Counted from the first letter of the stretch, positions 26,559-37,010 are shown. The stretch: 64,000 bases of DNA from Pantoea sp. Ep11b (GCF_040783975.1 NZ_CP160631.1:434001-498000), one strand, 5' to 3'. Notes: a model not told the origin generated them from the letters alone. A program made the numbers and translations.

Positions 26559-27974
26559 TCAGGAAGATAATGTTCTGATGAGATTAGAGAAATCTTCTTT
26601 GATATCGTGGCTCTCTTCACGCAGCTGCTCAATTTTGCGGCAGGCATGAAGCACCGTTGTGTGGTCGCGACCCCCAAAAGCATCGCCAATTTCTGGCAGG
26701 CTGTGGTTCGTCAACTCTTTCGCCATCGCCATCGCCATCTGGCGCGGACGTGCTACCGAGCGCGAACGGCGCTTGGAGAGCAGATCCGCCACCTTGATTT
26801 TGTAATACTCGGCGACCGTCTTCTGAATATTATCAATGGTGACCAGCTTTTCCTGCAGCGCCAGCAGATCGCGCAGCGCCTCACGCACGAAGTCGATGGT
26901 GATTGCCCGGCCGGTAAAGTTGGCATTGGCAATCACGCGATTCAGCGCCCCTTCCAGTTCACGCACGTTAGAGCGCAGACGTTTGGCAATAAAGAAGGCG
27001 ACTTCGCCCGGCAGACGGATGTCATTCTCATCCGCTTTTTTCATCAGGATTGCGACACGGGTTTCCAGCTCAGGCGGCTCAATCGCCACCGTTAATCCCC
27101 AGCCGAAACGCGATTTAAGGCGATCTTCGACGCCGTTGATCTCTTTAGGATAGCGATCCGATGTCAGGATGATCTGCTGGTTGCCCTCTAATAAGGCATT
27201 AAAGGTGTGGAAGAACTCTTCCTGCGAACGCTCTTTATTCGCAAAGAACTGAATATCATCGATCAGCAGCGCATCCACAGAGCGGTAGTAGCGTTTAAAC
27301 TCTTCGATCGCATTGTTCTGCAGGGCTTTGACCATATCCTGCACAAAACGCTCGGAGTGCATATACACCACTTTGGCGTTGGGTTTGCGGGCAATAATGC
27401 CGTTGCCCACTGCATGGAGCAGGTGCGTTTTACCGAGACCGGTGCCGCCATAAAGGAACAGCGGGTTGTAAGCGCCGCCGGGATTATCCGCCACCTGACG
27501 TGCCGCCGCGCGCGCCAGCTGGTTGGATTTACCCTCGACGAAGTTATCGAAGTTATGACGGTTATTCACATTTGAGCGATACGTGACGTCGGCCGGAGCC
27601 GGAACGTTATCCCAGCTGGGACGCACGATCTGCGCCGGAGCCGGACGAACGTGGCTCTGCACCGGCATGACGGGCGTGCTGACGTTCGCCATGACCGGCT
27701 GGCTCACCGCAGCCGCAGGTTGCTGAACCGGACGTGTGCCGACTTCAAAACGCAGCGTCGGCACATTAGGCCCACAGAATTCATTCAGCAGGGCATTGAT
27801 GCTGTTAAGGTATTTGTCCCGAACCCAGTCGAGTACGAAGCGATTTGGAGCATACAAGGCAAGCGTATTGTCGTTTAACTCAGCCTGGAGTGGACGGATC
27901 CACATGCTGAATTCGGTGGCAGGAAGCTCATCCTGCAAACGGGCAAGACACTGTTGCCAAAGCGTAAGTGACAC
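26559..27974 (-). CDS. dnaA: Chromosomal replication initiator protein DnaA
   Basis: The initiator that melts oriC. 471 residues: domain I ([20 protein letters not shown]), a variable linker with Pro/Val/Ala repeats, the AAA+ domain with Walker [18 protein letters not shown] and Walker [11 protein letters not shown], the box VII region, and the DNA-binding domain IV with [14 protein letters not shown]. The start is GTG 27974, as in E. coli (GTGTCACTTACGCTTTGG), with GGAG just upstream. An in-frame GTG at 27986 is less likely. DnaA boxes upstream indicate autoregulation. Confidence 0.97.
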   Translation of the reverse strand: MSLTLWQQCLARLQDELPATEFSMWIRPLQAELNDNTLALYAPNRFVLDWVRDKYLNSINALLNEFCGPNVPTLRFEVGTRPVQQPAAAVSQPVMANVSTPVMPVQSHVRPAPAQIVRPSWDNVPAPADVTYRSNVNNRHNFDNFVEGKSNQLARAAARQVADNPGGAYNPLFLYGGTGLGKTHLLHAVGNGIIARKPNAKVVYMHSERFVQDMVKALQNNAIEEFKRYYRSVDALLIDDIQFFANKERSQEEFFHTFNALLEGNQQIILTSDRYPKEINGVEDRLKSRFGWGLTVAIEPPELETRVAILMKKADENDIRLPGEVAFFIAKRLRSNVRELEGALNRVIANANFTGRAITIDFVREALRDLLALQEKLVTIDNIQKTVAEYYKIKVADLLSKRRSRSVARPRQMAMAMAKELTNHSLPEIGDAFGGRDHTTVLHACRKIEQLREESHDIKEDFSNLIRTLSS

Positions 27975-28157
27975 GGCGGACTCCACTCGTACAAATTCGA
28001 AAAGAATAGTAGGCGTTACTCTAAGAAACGTTCATTTTTGACACAGACACTAAGAAAGCGCCTGCGACCGCTATCAGCGGTTTTCCATCCTGCAATCTCG
28101 GGAGGATCGTCAGCGGAAGGGCGGATCATAGCGCAAAGCGAGGCAGAGATCTTCCCT

Positions 28158-28289
28158 TTCTACACAGTTTTGATCGTTTTTATCCACAGGCCGGAAGCAC
28201 GCAGGGAAGTTTACGCCAGTTGCGGGAAAAACCCCCAGGGATCTGGCGCAATCCGTGAAAAATTCGGGCGGCGTCTCATTTTATCCCCA
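28158..28289. promoter_or_regulatory. DnaA-box cluster upstream of dnaA
   Basis: A perfect DnaA box TTATCCACA lies at 28180-28188. One-mismatch boxes TTCTACACA and TTATCCCCA lie at 28158-28166 and 28281-28289. The perfect box lies about 205 bases upstream of the dnaA start, as expected for autorepression between the dnaA promoters. Confidence 0.75.
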
Positions 28290-28329
28290 GGATCCCCGCA
28301 GACGATCGCAATAAGATCCCGTGCGATCC

Positions 28330-28357
28330 TTGCGCTTTAGTGCGGACCCCGTATAAT
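28330..28357 (+). promoter_or_regulatory. Upstream promoter of rpmH
   Basis: TTGCGC (28330-28335) and TATAAT (28352-28357) are 16 bases apart. The perfect -10 and its position resemble the distal rpmH promoter of E. coli. Confidence 0.7.
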
Positions 28358-28445
28358 TCTCCACCCGACATTGCGCCCTGCGGTGAAATGTTGGAACTCA
28401 GCGGGCTGTAAGCGGGTTTTCAGGTACCGTTGCACGCGAAGTAAA

Positions 28446-28474
28446 TTGACTCGGGACTGTACAATTATTACAAT
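28446..28474 (+). promoter_or_regulatory. Proximal promoter of rpmH
   Basis: TTGACT (28446-28451) and TACAAT (28469-28474) are separated by exactly 17 bases, a near-consensus sigma-70 promoter about 100 bases before rpmH. Confidence 0.82.
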
Positions 28475-28559
28475 CCCGCCTCTTTATTAAAGACACATTG
28501 AGGCGTCGGTCGATTTACTGGCCCGAAACGCGTCACCCAGTGAAAATTTTCAAGTTTAG

Positions 28560-28712
<153 letters not shown>

Positions 28713-28726
28713 TAAAGCAAGCCCTG

Positions 28727-29086
28727 ATGGGTAAGCTCGCATTTCCCAGGGAGTTACGTTTGTTAACTCCCACTCATTTCACTTTCGTCTTCCAGCAGCC
28801 ACAACGGGCTGGCACGCCGCAAATCACTATTCTCGGCCGCCTTAACGCGCTGGGGCATCCCCGCATCGGTCTCACCGTCGCTAAAAAACATGTTAAACGC
28901 GCGCATGAACGCAACCGGATCAAGCGATTGACCCGCGAAAGCTTTCGCCTGCGTCAGCATGAACTGCCGTCGATGGACTTCGTGGTCGTCGCGAAGAAGG
29001 GGGTTGCCGATCTGGATAACCGTATGCTGACGGAAGCGTTGGAGAAATTATGGCGTCGTCACTGTCGCCTGGCGCGCGGCTCCTGA
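28727..29086 (+). CDS. rnpA: Ribonuclease P protein component
   Basis: The protein subunit of RNase P, which trims the 5' leader of tRNAs together with the M1 RNA. 119 residues with the family core [22 protein letters not shown] (the RNR motif) and a conserved C-terminal helix. It is close to identical to the E. coli protein. It follows rpmH by 14 bases and overlaps yidD by 37 bases. Confidence 0.97.
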   Translation: MGKLAFPRELRLLTPTHFTFVFQQPQRAGTPQITILGRLNALGHPRIGLTVAKKHVKRAHERNRIKRLTRESFRLRQHELPSMDFVVVAKKGVADLDNRMLTEALEKLWRRHCRLARGS

Positions 29087-29307
29087 TCGTCCTGATACGC
29101 GTCTATCAACGCGGTATCAGTCCATTACTGGGACCACACTGTCGGTTTCATCCTACCTGCTCTCATTATGGAATTGAGGCGTTACGCAGGTTTGGCCTGA
29201 TAAAAGGCAGTTGGTTGACATTAAAACGCGTATTAAAATGCCACCCCTTGAACCCGGGTGGTGACGATCCTGTGCCGCCAAAAACCTTTGATACCAGAGA
29301 ACATTAA
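29050..29307 (+). CDS. yidD: Membrane protein insertion efficiency factor YidD
   Basis: An 85-residue protein with the YidD signature [24 protein letters not shown] and the conserved [13 protein letters not shown] near the end. It assists YidC-dependent insertion at the inner membrane, with an amphipathic N-terminal helix. Its start lies inside rnpA and its stop is 2 bases before yidC, so the three genes form one translational block. Confidence 0.95.
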   Translation: MASSLSPGARLLIVLIRVYQRGISPLLGPHCRFHPTCSHYGIEALRRFGLIKGSWLTLKRVLKCHPLNPGGDDPVPPKTFDTREH

Positions 29308-29309
29308 CG

Positions 29310-30956
29310 ATGGATTCGCAACGCAATCTCTTTCTCATCGCTTTTCTGTTCGTGTCCTTTATGATCTGGCAAGCCTGGCAGACGGACCACGCTCCGCAGC
29401 CACAGCAGACGCAGACCACACAAGGCACCAACAGCGTAGCGGGTGATACCGCCAGTCAGGGTGTACCGGCCAGCGGTCAGGGCCAGACGATCACCGTTAA
29501 GACTGATGTCCTGTCATTGAATATCAACACCCGCGGCGGTGATGTTGAGCAGGCTCAACTGCTGACGTTCCCGGACAAACTGGGTTCTGATCAGCCGTTC
29601 CAGCTGCTTGAAACGACGCCAGCGTTTGTTTACCAGGCACAGAGCGGATTAACCGGTCGTAACGGCCCGGATAACCCGAACAACGGCGCGCGTCCGCTGT
29701 TCACTGCCGCGCAGGATCATTTCGAGATGGCCGATGGCCAGTCCGAACTGCGTGTGCCGATGACCTTTACCGCTGAAAATGGCGTGGTTTACACCAAAAC
29801 CTTCATCTTCAAGCGTGGCGAATATGCCGTTAATGTCGATTATCATGTCAACAACACCACTCAGCAGCCGCTGGAAGTGTCCCTGTTTGGCCAGCTGAAG
29901 CAGACCATCGATCTGCCTAAGCATCGCGATACCGGCAGCAACAACTTTGCTCTGCACACCTTCCGTGGCGCGGCTTACTCCACCAGCGATTCGAAATATG
30001 AGAAGTACAAATTCGACACCATCGCGGATAACGAGAACCTGAGCGCGACGACCAGCAATGGCTGGGTAGCGATGCTGCAGCAGTACTTTGCCACGGCCTG
30101 GGTGCCGCGTACCGACGGCACTAACACGCTTTACACCAGCAACCTGGGTAATGGCGTTGCGGCGATTGGCTACAAATCTGCACCGGTCACCATTGCCGCA
30201 GGCGCACAGCAGAATCTGGGTGCAACGCTGTGGGTCGGCCCGGAAATTCAGGATAAGATGGCCGCGATTGCGCCACACCTTGACCTGACCGTCGATTACG
30301 GCTGGTTGTGGTTTATCTCTCAGCCGCTGTTCAAGCTGCTGAAATTTATCCACAGCTTCATCGGTAACTGGGGCTTCTCCATTATCGTCATCACCTTCAT
30401 CGTGCGTGGCATCATGTACCCGCTGACCAAAGCGCAGTACACCTCGATGGCCAAGATGCGTATGCTGCAGCCAAAAATTCAGGCTATGCGTGAGCGTCTG
30501 GGGGATGACAAGCAGAAGCAGAGCCAGGAAATGATGGCCCTGTATAAAGCAGAGAAAGTGAATCCGCTGGGTGGCTGTCTGCCGCTGGTGATTCAGATGC
30601 CCATCTTCCTGGCGCTCTACTATATGCTGTCAGGCTCGGTTGAACTGCGTCATGCGCCATTTGTTCTCTGGATCCATGACCTGTCAGCGCAGGACCCGTA
30701 CTACATCCTGCCGATTCTGATGGGTATCACCATGTTCTTCATTCAGAAGATGTCACCGACCACCGTGACCGATCCGATGCAGCAGAAGATCATGACCTAC
30801 ATGCCGGTGATCTTTACCGTCTTCTTCCTGTGGTTCCCGTCAGGTCTGGTGCTGTACTACATCGTCAGCAACCTGGTGACCATTCTCCAGCAGCAGCTGA
30901 TCTACCGCGGCCTGGAAAAACGTGGTCTGCACAGCCGCGACAAGAAGAAAGCGTAA
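29310..30956 (+). CDS. yidC: Membrane protein insertase YidC
   Basis: A 548-residue inner-membrane insertase of the Oxa1 family. It has an N-terminal anchor ([17 protein letters not shown]) and a large periplasmic beta-supersandwich domain (about residues 60-340). The conserved five-helix core begins near [19 protein letters not shown] and includes the hydrophilic-groove Arg in this segment. It ends in a basic cytoplasmic tail SRDKKKA. It works with SecYEG or alone. Confidence 0.97.
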   Translation: MDSQRNLFLIAFLFVSFMIWQAWQTDHAPQPQQTQTTQGTNSVAGDTASQGVPASGQGQTITVKTDVLSLNINTRGGDVEQAQLLTFPDKLGSDQPFQLLETTPAFVYQAQSGLTGRNGPDNPNNGARPLFTAAQDHFEMADGQSELRVPMTFTAENGVVYTKTFIFKRGEYAVNVDYHVNNTTQQPLEVSLFGQLKQTIDLPKHRDTGSNNFALHTFRGAAYSTSDSKYEKYKFDTIADNENLSATTSNGWVAMLQQYFATAWVPRTDGTNTLYTSNLGNGVAAIGYKSAPVTIAAGAQQNLGATLWVGPEIQDKMAAIAPHLDLTVDYGWLWFISQPLFKLLKFIHSFIGNWGFSIIVITFIVRGIMYPLTKAQYTSMAKMRMLQPKIQAMRERLGDDKQKQSQEMMALYKAEKVNPLGGCLPLVIQMPIFLALYYMLSGSVELRHAPFVLWIHDLSAQDPYYILPILMGITMFFIQKMSPTTVTDPMQQKIMTYMPVIFTVFFLWFPSGLVLYYIVSNLVTILQQQLIYRGLEKRGLHSRDKKKA

Positions 30957-30997
30957 GCCCTCGCGGGCACTGTCCCGCGCGGAAAAAGTCTAATCTC

Positions 30998-31027
30998 AGG
31001 CGGTCAAAGCGACCGCCTGTGTTTTTT
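30998..31027 (+). terminator. Intrinsic terminator after yidC
   Basis: AGGCGGTC and GACCGCCT pair around AAAGC and are followed after GTG by six T, 42 bases beyond the yidC stop and 17 bases before mnmE. Confidence 0.85.
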
Positions 31028-31044
31028 GTAGCGAGAGAAAATTT

Positions 31045-32409
31045 ATGAGCCACAGCGATACTATTGTTGCCCAGGCAACGCCGCCCGGACGTGGCGGCGT
31101 AGGCATTCTGCGCGTTTCCGGCGCGCAGGCGGCAGAGGTCGCCCGTCAGCTGCTGGGCAAGCTGCCGAAGCCGCGATATGCCGACTATCTGCCTTTTACT
31201 GACAGCGACGGCAGCGTGCTGGATCAGGGCATCGCGCTGTGGTTCCCCGGTCCGAACTCCTTTACCGGCGAAGATGTGCTGGAGCTGCAGGGCCACGGCG
31301 GCCCGGTGATCCTCGATCTGCTGCTGAAGCGCATCGTGGCGCTGCCGGGCGTACGTATCGCCCAGCCGGGTGAGTTTTCGGAGCGGGCGTTTCTGAATGA
31401 CAAGCTCGACCTGGCGCAGGCCGAGGCGATTGCCGATCTGATCGATGCCAGTTCTGAGCAGGCGGCCCGTTCGGCGGTGAACTCGCTGCAGGGCGTCTTC
31501 TCCACGCGGGTTAACGCTCTCGTGGAGGCGCTGACTCATCTGCGGATCTATGTCGAAGCGGCCATCGACTTCCCCGATGAGGAGATCGACTTCCTCTCTG
31601 ACGGCAAAATCGAAGCGCAGCTGAACAGCGTAATCGACGACCTGGATGCCGTCCGTGCCGAAGCGCGTCAGGGCAGCCTGCTGCGTGAAGGGATGAAGGT
31701 GGTGATAGCGGGGCGGCCTAACGCGGGCAAATCGAGCCTGCTGAATGCGCTGGCAGGCCGTGACGCCGCGATCGTCACAGACATTGCGGGCACCACCCGT
31801 GACGTCCTGCGCGAGCATATTCATATCGACGGTATGCCGCTGCACATCATCGACACCGCCGGTCTGCGCGAAGCCAGCGACGAAGTGGAGCGTATCGGGA
31901 TTGAGCGCGCCTGGCAGGAGATCGAACAGGCGGACCGCGTGCTGTTTATGGTGGACGGCACGACGACCGACGCCACCGAAGCGGCGGCTATCTGGCCCGA
32001 TTTCATCTCCCGCCTGCCGCCGGCACTGCCGGTGACCGTGGTTCGCAACAAGGCGGATGTCACCGGTGAGCCTCTCGGCCTGACCGAAATCAACGGCCAC
32101 GCGCTGATTCGCCTCTCGGCGCGCACCAGCGAGGGTGTTGAGGCGTTGCGTGATCACCTCAAGCAGAGCATGGGCTTCGCCGATAACATGGAAGGGGGCT
32201 TCCTGGCGCGCCGTCGTCATCTGCAGGCACTGGAACTGGCGGCGACGCACCTGGATCAGGGCAGAGCGCAGCTGCTGGGTGCCCGGGCCGGTGAGCTGCT
32301 GGCGGAAGAGCTGCGCGTGGCGCAGCAGGCGCTGAGCGAGATCACCGGCGAGTTCACCTCCGACGATCTGCTGGGCCGCATCTTCTCCAGCTTCTGTATC
32401 GGTAAATAA
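31045..32409 (+). CDS. mnmE: tRNA modification GTPase MnmE
   Basis: A GTPase that, with MnmG, installs carboxymethylaminomethyl or aminomethyl groups on wobble uridine 34. 454 residues: an N-terminal tetrahydrofolate-binding domain, a helical domain, and an inserted G domain with G1 [13 protein letters not shown]2/G3 GTTRD...DTAG and G4 NKAD. The protein ends in the essential FCIGK with the catalytic cysteine. It follows yidC, as in all enterobacteria. Confidence 0.97.
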   Translation: MSHSDTIVAQATPPGRGGVGILRVSGAQAAEVARQLLGKLPKPRYADYLPFTDSDGSVLDQGIALWFPGPNSFTGEDVLELQGHGGPVILDLLLKRIVALPGVRIAQPGEFSERAFLNDKLDLAQAEAIADLIDASSEQAARSAVNSLQGVFSTRVNALVEALTHLRIYVEAAIDFPDEEIDFLSDGKIEAQLNSVIDDLDAVRAEARQGSLLREGMKVVIAGRPNAGKSSLLNALAGRDAAIVTDIAGTTRDVLREHIHIDGMPLHIIDTAGLREASDEVERIGIERAWQEIEQADRVLFMVDGTTTDATEAAAIWPDFISRLPPALPVTVVRNKADVTGEPLGLTEINGHALIRLSARTSEGVEALRDHLKQSMGFADNMEGGFLARRRHLQALELAATHLDQGRAQLLGARAGELLAEELRVAQQALSEITGEFTSDDLLGRIFSSFCIGK

Positions 32410-32416
32410 TCCCCAG

Positions 32417-32440
32417 GCCTGACGGCGTCCGCCGTCAGGC
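32417..32440 (+). terminator. Hairpin after mnmE
   Basis: GCCTGACGGC and GCCGTCAGGC pair perfectly around GTCC, 7 bases after the mnmE stop. The T-run is weak, and it probably ends the mnmE transcript. Confidence 0.6.
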
Positions 32441-32650
32441 CCGTTGCTGTCCCGGTTATTCCCGCTTCTGCCCCATTCTTGCTGATATGTTATTTGGCGG
32501 CGGCACCGCGTTGTCGTATAACGGTAGAGGCGCCGATCTGCGGGGCGGCCAGCGCGCGCCGCGCATTGCCCCGTTCCGCATCCGGCCGGAAGCAGACCCA
32601 CTACGTGAACATTCCTGGCCGACCCTTTTGCCAGAAGAAAGGAGAGTTGC

Positions 32651-33241
32651 ATGAGTACACCGCTCGACAATGCCGCACTGGATACCCTGTTCCACGACGC
32701 CCGCACCCACAGTTACTGGCAGGATAAGCCGGTCGACCACGCGCTGCTGGAACAGCTCTACGAGCTGACGGTGCTGGGCCCGACCTCGGCAAACTGCCTG
32801 CCCGCGCGTTTTGTTTTCGTCACCTCGGCGGAGGGCAAAGAGAAGCTGAAACCGGCCCTCTCTTCCGGCAATCTGGATAAGACCCTGAGCGCGCCCGTGA
32901 CGGTGATTGTGGCCTGGGACCGCGAATTCTATGAGCAGCTGCCCGCGCTCTTCCCGCATGCGGATGCGCGTAGCTGGTTTACCGGCAGCCCGGAAGCGGC
33001 GAAAGAGACCGCCTTCCGTAACAGCAGCCTGCAGGCGGGTTACCTGATCCTCGCAGCCCGTTCGCTGGGTCTGGATGCCGGTCCGATGTCCGGTTTCAAC
33101 CCGGAAAAAATCAACGAGGCGTTTTTCCCTGACGGCCAGTATCAGGTTAACCTGCTGATTAACCTAGGCTATGGCGAAGCGTCGAAACTGCATCCGCGCC
33201 TGCCGCGCCTGCGCTTTGAACAGGCAAGCCGCTTCGCCTGA
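32651..33241 (+). CDS. rutE: RutE-like malonic semialdehyde reductase / nitroreductase
   Basis: A 196-residue flavin-dependent nitroreductase-family protein that closely matches E. coli RutE ([57 protein letters not shown]). RutE reduces malonic semialdehyde to 3-hydroxypropionate at the end of pyrimidine breakdown. No other rut gene is visible, so here it is an isolated gene. It may detoxify aldehydes or reduce another small substrate. AAAGGAGAG precedes the ATG, and a hairpin follows. Confidence 0.87.
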   Translation: MSTPLDNAALDTLFHDARTHSYWQDKPVDHALLEQLYELTVLGPTSANCLPARFVFVTSAEGKEKLKPALSSGNLDKTLSAPVTVIVAWDREFYEQLPALFPHADARSWFTGSPEAAKETAFRNSSLQAGYLILAARSLGLDAGPMSGFNPEKINEAFFPDGQYQVNLLINLGYGEASKLHPRLPRLRFEQASRFA

Positions 33242-33249
33242 TGCTGATC

Positions 33250-33272
33250 GCGTCGCGATTCAGTCGCGACGC
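33250..33272 (+). terminator. Hairpin after rutE-like gene
   Basis: GCGTCGCGA and TCGCGACGC pair around TTCAG just after the stop. It may stop transcription from either side, because the next gene is convergent. Confidence 0.6.
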
Positions 33273-33301
33273 AAATGGCCTGCCTGAACCGATCGTGGTG
33301 C

Positions 33302-33769
33302 TCAGCGGCGCAGCATCTTCTGCAGGCGTTTTTGCTGCCAGCGCTGCATCGCGTCATGAAAAACAAAGGTCCGCATCGCCCGAACGACCAGCAGCGCCCC
33401 CCAGATCGCCGCCACCCAGAGTGACCAGTGCGTTGCCGGTGCTGTCATCCGGTTCAGAACGAACAGCAGCCCGCACACCACTACCGCCACGATCAGCGAA
33501 CGGTAAAAGCGCGCTTCATCGGCGATCCTGCTGCGAGCTTCAGTAATCCGCTGGTCCAGCGCCTGATCCTCGCCGTTCTGTGGCCCGGTCAGATCACCGG
33601 CGCTCACCTCAAAGACGGCCGCCAGTGCACTCAGCGTTTCCAGACCTGGCTTTTCGCCATTCTCTATCCGCTGGACGGTGCGGGTACTCAGCCCCGCCAT
33701 TTCTGCCAGCTGTTCCTGCGACCATGCCCGGGCCAGACGGTGTGCTTTAAATCTGTTGATGCTGCTCAT
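33302..33769 (-). CDS. XRE-family transcriptional regulator with C-terminal membrane segments
   Basis: A 155-residue protein. Residues 5-60 are a Cro/CI-type helix-turn-helix (RLARAWSQEQLAEMAGLSTR, TVQRIENGEKPGLETLSALA). Residues 80-140 contain two hydrophobic helices (SLIVAVVVCGLLFVLN and HWSLWVAAIWGALLVV) and a basic tail, resembling the 2TM domain found in several small membrane-bound regulators. It is probably anchored in the inner membrane with the DNA-binding part inside. A palindrome at 34023-34036 in the upstream gap could be its site. Its regulon is unknown. Confidence 0.8.
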   Translation of the reverse strand: MSSINRFKAHRLARAWSQEQLAEMAGLSTRTVQRIENGEKPGLETLSALAAVFEVSAGDLTGPQNGEDQALDQRITEARSRIADEARFYRSLIVAVVVCGLLFVLNRMTAPATHWSLWVAAIWGALLVVRAMRTFVFHDAMQRWQQKRLQKMLRR

Positions 33770-34079
33770 GCGCGTTCTCCGTAATAACAGACAGGCAGAA
33801 AGTGTGCGGCAAAGTGCCCGGCAGCAACACGACCCGCACCCGACAGCGACCCGACAGCCGCATGACAGCAGGGCCCGCTGGCGGTCGGGCAGGTCAGTCT
33901 GGAAGAGGCAGCAATCCCGATTCTGCGGGCAGGTTGAATAAATGTACGCTCATGACCCCTTTCTGTCCCGCTCATCCTATTCCGAATTTATGCTTATCTG
34001 TATGTTGCCGGGTGCAATGCGTTAAGAAAATTCTTACAATGTCGCTGATGATTATCTGACCATTTTCACGGAGCGACAG
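33770..34079. other. Intergenic region, no gene seen
   Basis: This 310-base gap lies between divergent genes. It carries a small palindrome (TAAGAA, AA, TTCTTA at 34023-34036) next to a TACAAT hexamer near yieE. I see no coding frame with a believable start and codon pattern. Confidence 0.4.
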
Positions 34080-34829
34080 ATGGCTGGTCATTTTGTACGC
34101 TGGACGGGCGACCCCGCTTTTCCGGCTCATGATTTACGCATCCCCCAGGCAGTTACGGACACGGCTCAGCAGTTTGCTGACAAGCGGCGTGGGCGGTTTC
34201 TTGCCGCGCGAACCCTGCTGGCACAGCTGATGCTGCGGGTGTATGGCATCCAGGAGCTGCCGCGCCTGATTATCCAGAGCAACGGACGCCCGGTGTTTGC
34301 CGACAGCGATCTGCCCGATTTCAGCATCGCCTATACCGGTAATACGGTGGGGGTGCTGCTGGCGGAAGAGGGCGGACGGGCCGGTCTGGATATGGAGATT
34401 GTGCATGCGCGAAGCCGGCAGACGCAGGCGCAGCTGATTCAGGCATTAACCTCGGGCGAACTTGCCTGGATCAACGCCCAGCAGGATGTCATGGAAGCGG
34501 TGACGCAGATCTGGACATTACGCCAGAGCATTCTCAAGCTGACGGGTGAGGTGGATCGGGGGCTGGATTCGCTGCGCCTGCTGCCGGGTGCGGGGCGGCT
34601 GCGTTCGTCGCTCTATCCCGATATTCAGGTGGTATGTGATGCGGAGCCGATGCTGGTCTGGTCCTGTGCCCTCTCATCGGCGACCCAGCGTCTGCATCTG
34701 TGGGAGATGGAGAGTGACTTTCAGTGGCGCGCCTTACGCGAAATTGAGATGGGGAAACCCAATATCGGGCCACATGCCCTGCGGCTGACCAGCCTGCCTG
34801 GTGAACGTAAGCTGCATCCTGAAATCTGA
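34080..34829 (+). CDS. yieE: 4'-phosphopantetheinyl transferase-family protein YieE
   Basis: A 249-residue Sfp/AcpT-type protein that would transfer phosphopantetheine from CoA to carrier-protein serines. The segments SNGRPVFADSDLPDFSIAYT, RAGLDMEIVHA (the metal-binding GxDxE motif) and the TLRQSILKLTG helix are present. In the last, the usual WxxKEAxxK reads RQSILK, as in E. coli YieE, so catalytic competence is uncertain. No carrier-protein or synthase genes lie nearby. adeP and yieH follow, as in E. coli, but chrR is missing. Confidence 0.85.
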   Translation: MAGHFVRWTGDPAFPAHDLRIPQAVTDTAQQFADKRRGRFLAARTLLAQLMLRVYGIQELPRLIIQSNGRPVFADSDLPDFSIAYTGNTVGVLLAEEGGRAGLDMEIVHARSRQTQAQLIQALTSGELAWINAQQDVMEAVTQIWTLRQSILKLTGEVDRGLDSLRLLPGAGRLRSSLYPDIQVVCDAEPMLVWSCALSSATQRLHLWEMESDFQWRALREIEMGKPNIGPHALRLTSLPGERKLHPEI

Positions 34830-34866
34830 GCAGGCCGCCACCCGCAGGTGGCGGCCATCCACAGCC

Positions 34867-36180
34867 TTAGTGCGCGTCGATAAAGACAATCTTCAGCACA
34901 AACAGCAGGGCGACGATCACCACGCAGGGGCTGATTTCACGCCAGCGCCCGGTGCCGACCTTCATGACACAGTAAGCGATAAATCCCAGCGCGATGCCTT
35001 CGGTGATCGAAAAACTGAACGGCATCATGGCGGCGGTCACAAAGGCCGGAACGGCTTCCGTTAAGTCATCCCAGCGCACGCGCGACAGGCTGGCCGTCAT
35101 CAATACCCCAACGTAAATCAGCGCGCCCGCCGCGGCGTAGCCCGGCACCATCGCGGCCAGTGGTGACAGGAAGGTCACCAGCAGAAACAGCAGACCGGTC
35201 ACTACCGCCATCAGGCCGGTTCGTCCGCCAATTGCCACTCCCGAGGAGCTCTCAATGTAGGCGGTCACGGAGGAGGTGCCTGCCAGCGCGCCACTGACCG
35301 AGCTGATGCTGTCGACATAAAGCGCCTGCTGCATCCGTGGAAAGGTGCCGCTTTCGTTGGTCAGACCCGCTTTGTCGGTGACGCCAATCAGCGTGCCGGA
35401 GGAGTCGAACAGGTTAACCAGCATAAAGGAGAAGATGACGCCCGCCATGCCGATATTAAACGCGCCTTTGATATCCACCTGGCCGACCACGGAGGAGACA
35501 GAGGGTGGCGCGGAGAAGAGGCCAGCGAACTTCACGTCGCCCAGCATCCAGCCAATCGCGGTGGTGATCACCATGGAGATCAGCACCGCCGCGTGGATAT
35601 TGCGCGACGCCAGAATAGCGATAATAAAGAAGCCCAGCGCACCCAGCAGCACGCTGTGGGAGGTCAGATTCCCCACCGCCACCAGAGTATCGGGGTTCGG
35701 GACGATGATACCGGCATTCTTCAGCCCCATCATGGCGATAAACAGGCCAATACCGGCGGTAATGCCGACGCGCAGGCTCAGCGGAATATTGGCGATCATC
35801 CAGTAGCGGATCCGCAGCAGCGTCAGGATCAGCAGGCCAACCGCACCCCAGAAGATCGCGCCCATGCCGACCTGCCACGAATAGCCCATCGCCCCGACCA
35901 CCACAAAGGCGAAAAAGGCGTTCAGCCCCATCGCAGGTGCCAGCGCCACCGGCAGATTGGCAAATAGTCCCATCAGGATGCTGCCGAAGGCGGCAATCAG
36001 ACAGGTGGTCACAAACACGGCCTGCGTATCCATACCGGCGACGCCGAGGATCTGCGGATTGACGAAGACGATATAGACCATCGTCAGAAAGGTGGTGATA
36101 CCCGCGATCACTTCGGTACGCACCGTGGTGCCATGTTCCTGCAGCCTGAAGATGCGCTGCAAAACGCCTTGCTTGCTCAT
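34867..36180 (-). CDS. adeP: Adenine permease AdeP (NCS2/AzgA-like)
   Basis: A proton-coupled purine transporter with about 13 helices and 437 residues. It matches E. coli AdeP (YieG): LREHGTT-type start (RLQEHGTTVRTEVIAG), PALAPAMGLNAFFAF-type motif, ESSSGVAIGGRTGL and FIDAH at the end. The long upstream frame to 36306 is mostly non-coding leader. ATG 36180 (MSKQGVLQRIF) has a GGATG upstream, and ATG 36189 is an alternative. A PurR-like palindrome about 72 bases before the start indicates purine repression, as in E. coli. Confidence 0.94.
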   Translation of the reverse strand: MSKQGVLQRIFRLQEHGTTVRTEVIAGITTFLTMVYIVFVNPQILGVAGMDTQAVFVTTCLIAAFGSILMGLFANLPVALAPAMGLNAFFAFVVVGAMGYSWQVGMGAIFWGAVGLLILTLLRIRYWMIANIPLSLRVGITAGIGLFIAMMGLKNAGIIVPNPDTLVAVGNLTSHSVLLGALGFFIIAILASRNIHAAVLISMVITTAIGWMLGDVKFAGLFSAPPSVSSVVGQVDIKGAFNIGMAGVIFSFMLVNLFDSSGTLIGVTDKAGLTNESGTFPRMQQALYVDSISSVSGALAGTSSVTAYIESSSGVAIGGRTGLMAVVTGLLFLLVTFLSPLAAMVPGYAAAGALIYVGVLMTASLSRVRWDDLTEAVPAFVTAAMMPFSFSITEGIALGFIAYCVMKVGTGRWREISPCVVIVALLFVLKIVFIDAH

Positions 36181-36250
36181 GCCATTCATCCGGAAGAAAA
36201 ATTCATCGGCGCGTATCCTGGCGATTTTACCGGGGCAATACAATGATTTT

Positions 36251-36266
36251 TCGCAACCGATTGCCA
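36251..36266. promoter_or_regulatory. PurR operator between adeP and yieH
   Basis: TCGCAACCGATTGCCA contains the core GCAANCGNTTGC of PurR sites and is symmetrical about the central CG. It sits in the divergent promoter region of adeP, a known PurR target in E. coli. Confidence 0.72.
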
Positions 36267-36332
36267 GTCTCGCAATCTGCGCTGAGTGCGGTAGAGTGTG
36301 GAGCACACCCCTGAATCAAAGGATAGAGTCTG

Positions 36333-37010
36333 ATGTCAGTAGAATGCGTCTTTTTCGATTGCGATGGCACGCTGGTGGACAGTGAGTTGCTCTGCACCCA
36401 GGCCTACGTCAACACCTTTGCCCGTTACGGTCTGGCGCTGTCGCTGCAGCAGATGTTTGAAAAGTACAAAGGCGTCAAACTCTACGACATCATTCGTGAC
36501 GTCGGCGACGCGCATCAGATCACGCTGCCGATGGAGGAGGTGGAAACCGCCTACCGGGCGGAAGTGGCGCGGCTCTTCGATCAGCATCTGCAACCGATCG
36601 CTGGCGCGAAGGCGCTGGTTGAGCAGATTACCGTGCCGATGTGCGTGGTCTCAAATGGAACCGTCAAAAAGATGCAGCATTCGCTGGGCTTAACCGGGAT
36701 GCTGTCGCTGTTTGAGGATCGGCTTTATAGCGGCTATGACATTCTGCACTGGAAACCCGATCCGGAACTGATGTACCACGCCGCGGAGCAGATGCAGGTG
36801 CCGATCGAGCGCTGCATCCTGGTGGATGACTCCGAAGCGGGCGCCCGCGCCGGTATCGCCGCCGGGATCCCGGTCTACTACTACTGTGCCGATCCGCACA
36901 ATCCTGATCTGGACCATCCGCTGGTCACGCGCTTTGACGATATGGCGCAGCTGCCTGCGCTGTGGCGTGCCCGCGGCTGGGATCTGGTGTCACGCGGCGC
37001 GGTCAGCTGA
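36333..37010 (+). CDS. yieH: HAD phosphatase YieH (6-phosphogluconate phosphatase)
   Basis: A 225-residue HAD-IA hydrolase with nucleophile DCDGTLVDSE, cap residues YKGVKLYDIIRDV, motif II VVSNGT and acidic motif ILVDDSEAGARAG. It matches E. coli YieH, which is active on 6-phosphogluconate and pyrophosphate-containing substrates. It is divergent from adeP and overlaps the wecH end by 8 bases. Its activity towards 6-phosphogluconate is noteworthy next to a 2-ketogluconate pathway elsewhere in the window, but nothing links them. Confidence 0.9.
   Translation: MSVECVFFDCDGTLVDSELLCTQAYVNTFARYGLALSLQQMFEKYKGVKLYDIIRDVGDAHQITLPMEEVETAYRAEVARLFDQHLQPIAGAKALVEQITVPMCVVSNGTVKKMQHSLGLTGMLSLFEDRLYSGYDILHWKPDPELMYHAAEQMQVPIERCILVDDSEAGARAGIAAGIPVYYYCADPHNPDLDHPLVTRFDDMAQLPALWRARGWDLVSRGAVS

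Noticed and set aside
28120..28300. DnaA boxes as a possible chromosome origin
   Set aside because: There are only three boxes, and they lie within the dnaA/rpmH divergent promoter region. AT-rich 13-mers and a GATC cluster are missing. In enterobacteria oriC is near mnmG, which is not in the window.
36333..37010. Link between YieH (6-phosphogluconate phosphatase) and the kgu cluster
   Set aside because: The two are about 28 kb apart, and YieH sits at its normal position beside adeP, so the connection is only biochemical coincidence.
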